Below are positions 57,036-64,000 of a stretch of 64,000 nt of DNA, in pieces (position 1 is the stretch's first letter; each line of letters starts with the position of its first letter). The notes below the pieces were generated by a model, which worked only from the letters and a program-made list of their open reading frames with translations, made no database searches and was not told the origin of the DNA. The translations under genes were made by a program, and so were the position numbers. The stretch spans positions 14,552,109-14,616,108 of the forward strand of contig OZ024721.1 of the NCBI GenBank assembly GCA_964016875.1, read 5' to 3'. This stretch comes from Fallopia convolvulus. Its lineage: Eukaryota; Streptophyta; Magnoliopsida; Caryophyllales; Polygonaceae.

Positions 57036-57289
57036 GTGGGAGTGGGGGTGGGGTTGGGTGATTGGGGGTTTTGCTATTTACCTAATTTTCACACTCTCCT
57101 AAATATCCACCTAATTAGGTATTTTTTTTTTGCTATTTACTTAATTCATCCATTACATTAAGGCTAGATGGAGGAAACACAATAGGAATTTGAGAAAAGG
57201 GTTCATTAGGATTGGCTTAGACGAACTTGTGTGATTGTTAGGCTTGCCTAGAACAATCTTGTAATTAGATCCCTTAATGAATAAATCAC

Positions 57290-58230
57290 CCCTTCATTAA
57301 AAAAAATTGGTGTATCACCTCACATGAAAGGTCCGTAAACAACATCAACATATGTATTAGTGTTTATAAAACCTAAGATTGCCTACCAAAAGATTAGAAC
57401 CAAAAAAAAAAAGATTGACTCAAAGTCAAAGCCAAAAGAAAAGCAAAGCCGTCCCAAAAGATGGTGTGTCTTAATCTTACCTAATCCACTTCTCACGACA
57501 ATCTATAACTGTATATTAAAGTTGTAACTTTTCTAGCTACCACATTAGTTTTGGCCCCCACCTTGTATTAAAAAAATTATTATATTATTTTTTCCAATTA
57601 AATTCCTTCTTGTTTATTCATGTGAATTTTTTTTAATTATTAATAACGAAAATTATTTTATCTTTATATTTTTATCTATTTATAAAAAGTATTTATCTTA
57701 AATCAAATTTTGATAAAAAGGTACAAATTTCAAATATCAATATAATTACTTTCCTAAATTAAATTTTTATAAAAAATATATTATATTTTCCTTAATTTAC
57801 TTTTTGCATTTTTAAGTAAATATAGAAAAAAATTATCTTTAAAAAGTCTATATTTTTTTTATCTTTTCTTATTAACTACCTTTTTAACTTTTTATTGAAA
57901 AGATTTTTAAAGAATTGAATTTGATTTTTTTGAAGAATTTACATTATTTTTTGCTTTTTTATTTATTTTTATATATTTACTTTTTTAATATCATATTTAT
58001 AATATATCTAAAAATTTATGAGTCGTAATTGTGCCGGATACAACTAGTCATTTATACAATGAAAGGCCAATAGCTAATCTCTTATGGTAATCCTGGCCTA
58101 AGTATGGTATAATTGGCCTATAGCTTATTAGCTTTACAGGAATACAATAAAAAAGACTAAAAAATGCACCACTATATTTTGTTGTTTTTCAAAAATTTGA
58201 AAGGGAGTAAAATACTAGAATGTGTGTGGT
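57290..58230. repeat. Left copy of a local duplication flanking the WSS1A-like gene (contains a Helitron)
   Basis: Segments ACATGAAAGGTCCGTAAACA (57333), CAAAGCCAAAAGAAAAGC (57427), TCCCAAAAGATGGTG (57453) and ATGAAAGGCCAATAG (58059) reappear in the same order near 60470-60690. In this copy a 546-bp Helitron (57502-58047) has been added. Confidence 0.65.
57502..58047 (+). mobile_element. Small non-autonomous Helitron
   Basis: It starts TCTATAACTGTATATTAAAG after an A and ends ACAACTAG before a T, the A-TC...CTAG-T form of Helitrons. The other copy of the surrounding duplication (60470-60690) lacks it. The start is shared with the Helitron at 62454. The interior is AT-rich and non-coding. Confidence 0.75.
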
Positions 58231-58497
58231 CTATTAGTGAAATTAATGTGAAGCGGGCCTAAAACTTGAATTCTGTAGACGGATTACAGGCCCATTAAGA
58301 GTTTAAGAGCTAGAATGTGTGTGGTCTATTTTGTTTTTTTATTTTGGTGTCCAAGAAAAAAAACTTATTCTTTTTGTTATCCCTTAACTTTTTCCGTTGA
58401 TGTACCTCTCTGAATTTGCTCCTGACTCTATTGCGAAATCGAGTTAAAGAAAAACACCGAGTTTAGTTTGTCATTTCTAGGGCAAAGGGGCGCAAAA
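58231..58497 (+). promoter_or_regulatory. Upstream region of the WSS1A-like gene
   Basis: The space between the duplication and the start codon. No clear TATA box was singled out. Confidence 0.35.
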
Positions 58498-60044
58498 ATG
58501 CAAGTGGGTGATCTGAACAAGGTTTGGGAAATCAAAGCATTAAAGAGGAAGCCCGCACATGAAGAAGCGAAGAAGATGCTTGATCGGATTGCCAAACAGG
58601 TTCAGCCGATTATGCAAAAGCACAAGTGGCGTGTCAAGCTTCTCTCTGAATTCTGGTATTCAATTTCTAGTGCACCTTAGAAGGAGGAATAGTTCATTGT
58701 CGATTGAGTTTTCTGTGAAAGCGACCATTTGTTTTGTTCTTGGGTAATTGTGTTCCACTTTGCAAATTCCGCCATGTCATTTGTGTATGTGTTTTGTGGC
58801 TTTCCATTTACTTGCTGTAAGTTCTTACTTGTTAGTTGTGGTTTGTTATCATGTCTATAGGTTAACATGCTGTTTCTTTTGTAGTTATTTTCCTCATTTT
58901 GGTTTGTTCTGTTGGAAAGTTACATCTTTGCTACTGAATTCCGATGTGGTTAGTATGAGCAATGAATTGAATGTGTTTTTTCAGTCCAAAGAATCCACAT
59001 CTTCTAGGAGTGAATGTAGGAGGGGGCGTGCAGGTGAAGTTGAGGCTTACGAGGCCGAACAAGGATCGGGATTTCTACCCTTTTGATGAGGTTTTGGATA
59101 CAATGCTTCACGAACTCTGCCATAACACCCATGGTCCTCATAATGCAAGCTTTTATAAGCTCTGGGATGAACTCAGAACTCAGAAAGGTGTCTTTTGTTG
59201 GTTTAGTTAAGAAAGTGTGGTGGCTTGTACGTCTCATCGTGCTCAACTCTGATTGATTGGTTGTTTGATTGTGTATGGATGGTGTAATAGGAGTGTGAGG
59301 AACTTATGGCAAAGGGAATTAGCGGGACAGGGCATGGCTTTGATCTGCCTGGGAAATGTCTGGGCGGATTTGCACCTCTGTCTTCACTTCGTGAGGCTGC
59401 ATTGGGTGCAGCACAAGGGAGAGTACGCACTGCGTCTCTTTTGCCACCAGGACCTAACCGTCTTGGAGGGGATAAAAGCATCATGTCTGTGCTAAGCCCC
59501 GTGCAAGCAGCTGCCATGGCTGCAGAAAGGAGACGACAAGATGAGATTTGGTGCGCTGCTGCATTAGTAGAAGTCGAGGAAGAAGAAGACGCTAATACTC
59601 AGGCTCCCACTTCCTCAACCACCTCTAAACCTAGGACTCAAAAGAGAAGCATAGTAGAAGACACGTTGTTGTCTGCTACAAAAGGCAAACGAGTTTGCCA
59701 CTCCAAACCGACTCCTCATCCCTTGTCTGTGAATATATGGGACTGTGAAACATGCACTCTACTGAATCCTGTAAGTTATCCCTTTTGTTGCAAAAATCCT
59801 TTTGTTGTTGCATCTAATGATGATATTGTTGTCTGTTGACGATGATGCACAGCCGTTTGCTCCAGTATGCGCTGTTTGTGGCACCCCAAAGCCTAAAGCT
59901 GCAGCAGCCAAGTACAAATCCTGGTCTTGTAAATTTTGCACACTAGAGAACGATGTCGAGCTTGACAAATGCTTAGCATGCGGGCAGTGGAGATATTCGC
60001 GCGGTGTACCCGTTTCAGCTCAACCACCTAACCTTGGAACATGA
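58498..60044 (+). CDS. WSS1A: WLM-domain DNA-protein crosslink repair protease (WSS1/SPRTN type)
   Basis: A metalloprotease that trims proteins covalently stuck to DNA. Exons: 58498-58655, 58985-59189, 59291-59770, 59853-60044 (344 residues if exon 2 ends at 59189). The WLM domain holds HELCHNTHGPHNASFYKLWD near 59110-59168, with the zinc-binding HExxH. Two RanBP2-type zinc fingers follow: one across the exon 3/4 joint (CETCTLLNP...CAVCG), one in exon 4 (WSCKFCTLEN...CLACGQW). Start: the ATG at 58498 begins MQVGDLNKVWEIKALKRKP, the usual N-terminus. Odd point: exon 2 ends with a 7-bp tandem duplication (AACTCAG twice, 59170-59183). With the normal AAAG|GTGTCT donor (59187) the frame is lost and a stop follows; only a donor two bases further restores it, adding three residues. 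It may be functional or a recent pseudogene. Confidence 0.85.
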
Positions 60045-61390
60045 CAGGTATCTTCCGATCCTATATTGATTTGTTTCTATGAAGCACTTGTTTAAACTAG
60101 TTCTTCCAAATTAGTTTGCTTGAATTTTGAACCCCCAGCCTTAATTTGTGGTACAAGTATTTAGACTTGTTGAGATTGGGTTGCCAAAATGGCTGATTTT
60201 GTATATACTAGTATTCTAAGCTAAGATTGGTTGAGAATTGATTGATTCTTAAACAGCCTTGCAAATATTAACCATTTAATGTTGCAAATTGTACATTGAT
60301 CTTACCTGTTTATTATTCTTCATTTTATTGGAATATTAGAATCATTATATTGATCAAGATGTGAAAAATGCCACAAAGTTGGTGCTTCCATTATTTTTCA
60401 GTTGCGTATCTTGGAGTTGGACATAATAGTGTGCTCATAATTATTTAGATAACAATTTGGGTTATCACATGGAAGGTCCTTAAACAATATTAAAAGTTGC
60501 ATAGTGTGGGTATAAAACCAAAGATTCTCTACCAAAAGATTGACTCAGTCAAAGCCAAAAAGAAAAGCAAATTCGTCCCAAAAGATGGTGATAACCTCTA
60601 TAAAATGAAAGGCCAATAGTTTATGTTCAATCTCTCATGGTAATCCTAACGAGTATGGTGAAATTTGATAGGAAGTAAAATCGGCGAAATACATCTATAG
60701 GTCTCTAAACTTACACGTGTTTTTGTTTATAGGTCCCGTAGTTTAAACTGGAGTATTGTATTTTTTTTTTCCAATAACCAAGTTTTATTCTCATTTCATA
60801 AAATAAGCACTCCTTCTCATGACATCACTCACAACAAGGAAAGGTATACATAAAAATGTAACTAGCTTTATCGATCGTGGTCAAACCATCAAATAATCAC
60901 AAATTGACTCATAATGCTAAGACATTTATAAACACCCGAAAATGACCGATCATACATGCACGATAGATCCGCAGCAGCCAGCGTGATAGTTGACATAGAC
61001 ATCCAATAAGTAACTTGTACAAGGAAATCAAAGTTAATCACGATATAGTTTGATACATCAAAAGTTAAAACCTACTGTATTATTTAGAAGATAAAGGGAA
61101 GAAGTTAAGAGTGAACTAGTGAATAAATAGTTAAATAATGACAGCTTTGAATGACCGTCACTCACTAGTCACTGTTGAAAAAGTTTAACGAATAATTAAA
61201 AAATGATCCAACTATTCCAATTTGGCTGCTATTGCGTATGTGATGATTTCCCAAAACTTTCATCTTTGACATTTTCAATGAACAAACAACAAAAGTAGCA
61301 TCTTGAAATTCACTTTAAATCCAAGCAAATTCTAAATTAAACGTTGGTTCAAGTCAATTCATCTCTTAACAAACCCTAGGGGCTACTACT
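60045..61390. other. Intergenic; includes right copy of the local duplication
   Basis: 60470-60690 repeats the segments of 57330-58210 without the Helitron. 60340-60480 matches the dispersed repeat at 52727 and 53089. No gene is seen. Confidence 0.5.
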
Positions 61391-61391
61391 T

Positions 61392-61398
61392 TATAAGT
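61392..61398 (+). promoter_or_regulatory. TATA box of the small peptide gene
   Basis: TATAAGT lies 56-62 bases upstream of the start codon of the peptide gene at 61454, a normal plant spacing with a short leader. Confidence 0.5.
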
Positions 61399-61453
61399 AT
61401 CTAAGGAGTAGCTAATTAGTCGTCTTCTCCATTCCAAGAAACAAGATTAAGTG

Positions 61454-61684
61454 ATGGGTCTAGCGCGTCTTTCAGTTGTGCTTGTTGTCGTGTTGGTTTT
61501 GATGGCGTCTAGCGTCGAATGTGGAAGAGGAACGGCGTCGTCCAAGGAGTGGAAGCATTTGCTGGAAAGCAGATTGCCAAGAGCACAAGTCCCTCCGTCG
61601 GGCCCGTCTCCTTGCCATGACATGATGGTAGATCGTAGGCAGGTCACTTCTTCGGTCGACGATTATGTGATGTGTCCTTGATAT
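61454..61684 (+). CDS. IDA-like / PIP-like secreted signalling peptide precursor, 75 residues
   Basis: A single-exon gene for a small secreted precursor. Residues 1-23 form a strong signal peptide (hydrophobic LSVVLVVVLVLMASS, cleavage likely after VEC). A variable basic region follows. The conserved motif is VPPSGPSPCHD at residues 46-56, which matches the P-x-PPSxPSxxHN pattern of IDA-like peptides and the SGPS of PIP peptides. IDA family peptides bind HAESA-type receptor kinases and act in abscission, root emergence and immunity. Departures: Cys in place of Arg/Lys before His, Asp for the final Asn, and a 19-residue tail after the motif. The TGA at 61679-61681 ends the frame. The ATG at 61454 was chosen because the in-frame codon before it is GTG. 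The family is likely, the subclass uncertain. Confidence 0.75.
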
Positions 61685-62453
61685 TTTGATTTTCTATTCT
61701 AGACAACATATAGCTAGCTTGTGTGATCATTTGCCGAACGGAGCCTAAATCAATTAACCTTGAATAATCTAGCTTATATTTAATTCCATTTTCTTCTTCC
61801 CTCTCGATATTTTTCTTTGGAAAAATGTCGGAATATTATCTTCCATCTCTTTTGAAACATGTTTCATGAATAATCCCAAGTCAATAAATGCACACCTATA
61901 TATGAACCCAACTATTTATGAAAAGTTAGAATAGAACTAATATTGATCTGTCACTCTAATATAATATACTTTTACAAACGTACTAGCTTAAGATCTCTTT
62001 CTTTATTGCTAGTTTCCATTCTATATAAGGTAAGTTTTTCATTATAAACCGGAGGAAAACCCGGGATCCTCAACCACGGTATGAAACGAAGCTCTGCATC
62101 GACCACCAACAATATATAGTTGTTGGGGGATTGATGTGAATGTTTGCACTCCATCGGATCAATGTATTAATTTGCACAAAGAGGATAAAGTAAATAATAG
62201 AATTGAGAGAATTCACGAGATCGAGCAAAACTAATTGCATCATAATGAAATGTACAATACCTGATCATGCATGCTTCACATAAGTCTCATATTGCGAAAG
62301 ATTGTTATCCCAAATAACTTGTCCAACACTTTTGATCTACTCCACCTATTGTCAATTAATTTTAGAATACAACTACATGTGCTTATGTGTTAGGCCTAAG
62401 GCCATAATTATCAATGAAACATGTGAAACTCATGAAACTAAAAAAAATACCTA
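61685..62453. other. Downstream flank of the peptide gene, intergenic
   Basis: 3' untranslated region and spacer. Short frames here have no recognisable features. Confidence 0.4.
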
Positions 62454-64000
62454 TCTATAACTATATATTAAAGCTATACCTTTTCGAGCCACCATAATGA
62501 TTCTGGCCCCACCTCATATGTAGGGGTGTTAAAAAATATCCGATCCGGTCAATCCGATCCGGTGAACCGACGATCCGATCCGCGAAAATCATCCGAATCC
62601 GTTGGAAAATTATCCGAATCCGATCCGATCCGAGAAAATTTGCCGGATCACCGGATCGGATACGGATCGGGTCGTCAAACCCCTGGATATCCGAGGGTAT
62701 AATACTATACATATATATTTTGTACAATAACAAAAAATTTAATAGTCCAAGTAGTTTAATGTGTTTCGACTTCCTAGTACTATCTCTTTTTTGTTTGTTT
62801 TTCTAATTATTTTCAATATATTTAACCTCACAAATAAATTTAACGATAAATAAAACCTAAATCTATATTTAACACCCCATTTTTATTTTTATTTAAATTA
62901 TTTTTTCTCTTTCTTTATGCGGGTGATTATTTGGATCATGATTTTTGGGTGAAATTTACCGACTAAATAAATTATTTGGAACTTAAATAGAAAAAAAATA
63001 TAAAAAATATGAATATTCGGATATCCGCCACAAATATCCGATCCGATCCGAGCTATACGGATCGGATACGGATATGGTTTTAGAGAAAATTTAATTGCGG
63101 ATATCCGATCCGATTAGCCGGATCAGATCAGATATTCGGTTATGAACACCCCTACACATATGTAAAAATTTAATTTTTATTTCTATTAATTATAACTTCT
63201 TTCTATTAAATTCTTTTTAAACTATTTAAATTTATCTCTAACTTCAAACAAATATCTATTTAGTGTAACAATATCTTTTGAAATCTTCTTTATACAAGTA
63301 TTTAAAATTAATGATAAAATATTTTAAAATAAATATAAATCTTTTAGCATATATCTTTTGACGAATTTATATATAGATATATATTGATTTTCTTTTATGA
63401 TAAAAATTAATGATAAATATTTATAATGTTTAAAATTAATAAAAATAGATAATAAATATTTAATAGATATACTGAAAGTCTGAAATATTTGATTATCTTT
63501 AAATTTACGTACATGGAAAGTAATAAAATATGAATAATATAATATTTAATCTTATTTGATCTTTATTTTATCGAACCACAAAACGAGTTTGGTCCCATCT
63601 TAAATTAAATTAATTAAATTTTAAATTTTTATATAATTAAAATATCTTTATATTTCATATTTTATTATATCTTATTTATTAAGTTAAATATTTTTTTAAA
63701 TTCTTGTCGCTTCCATATTTGAATATATAAATTTTTTATTCATATTTTATCTTCTTTATTTATTTACATATCTATGAAATATTGAAATATCATCAAGGAA
63801 AAAGAGAAATGTAATTATTTTATCTTAATAATATATCTTTATTCTCAACATTAAATTTAACCATTTATATTGATTTAAAAATTATACATTCTACGAGCAA
63901 TAAAATTTGCTTATATTAAAATTTATATTATATTTTATTTATTAATATCCTATTTATAATGTCTATAAAAATACCGAATCGTAGTCGTACATTGTACGAC
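62454..64000 (+). mobile_element. Helitron with a nested hAT-type MITE; 3' end at or past the window edge
   Basis: It starts TCTATAACTATATATTAAAG after A, the same start as the Helitron at 57502. A hAT-type insertion lies at 62521-63154. The window ends in GTCGTACATTGTACGAC (63984-64000), the terminal hairpin, so the CTAG end should lie within about 15 bases past the window. Without the insertion it is about 0.9 kb and encodes nothing. Confidence 0.7.
62521..63154. mobile_element. hAT-type MITE, 634 bp
   Basis: Terminal inverted repeats TAGGGGTGTT / GAACACCCCTA are flanked by CTCATATG and CACATATG (7 of 8 bases alike), fitting the 8-bp duplication of hAT elements. The interior is full of ATCCGATCCG boxes in both orientations (about 62539-62690 and 63020-63140). 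Confidence 0.8.

Overview
This window reads as nuclear DNA of a flowering plant, a eudicot and perhaps an asterid; I cannot place it closer. It is AT-rich, its genes are split by GT-AG introns, it holds plant-specific families (a FAB1 kinase and an IDA-like secreted peptide), and most of it is class I and class II transposable elements. All positions were worked out by reading the sequence; no alignment was run.

Layout. 1-6292: a mariner-like element on the minus strand, cut in two by a rearranged Athila-type gag-protease retroelement (1267-5509). 7154-14312: an apparently intact FAB1-type phosphatidylinositol-3-phosphate 5-kinase gene on the minus strand, 11 coding exons, 1,686 residues. 16.2-17.8 kb: an 89-bp higher-order minisatellite running into a frameshifted membrane-protein gene fragment and a small Helitron. 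19.1-48.5 kb: a nested transposon stack. A LINE is broken by a solo LTR (21955-23523) and by a CACTA element (24630-48109). That CACTA holds a gag-protease LTR element (26399-47004), which in turn holds a tRNA-Met-primed LTR element (27163-33270) and a second CACTA (34398-41814). The second CACTA holds a 4.2-kb solo LTR (36354-40525). Target-site duplications fix most of these joints. 48.5-58 kb: a Helitron 3' end, an LTR-like repeat, a second LINE remnant, a NECAP gene fragment and a GATGAC-rich repeat block. 58498-60044: a WSS1/SPRTN-type DNA-protein-crosslink protease gene. 61454-61681: a small IDA-like secreted-peptide gene. 62454-64000: a Helitron carrying a hAT-type MITE.

Function. Only three host genes look potentially functional: FAB1 (endosomal phosphoinositide metabolism), WSS1A-like (DNA repair) and the IDA-like peptide (cell-to-cell signalling). 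They are unrelated neighbours, not a cluster. The remaining gene pieces (GL3/EGL3-type bHLH, cationic amino-acid transporter, V-ATPase subunit E, NECAP) are fragments; the first three sit inside CACTA elements, as expected of gene-capturing Pack-CACTAs.

The least conventional signal is a set of family-specific short palindromes that occur in closely spaced pairs. They recur through the LTRs, leaders and even coding regions of the gag-protease elements, and a similar arrangement with a different sequence occurs in a third LTR-like repeat.
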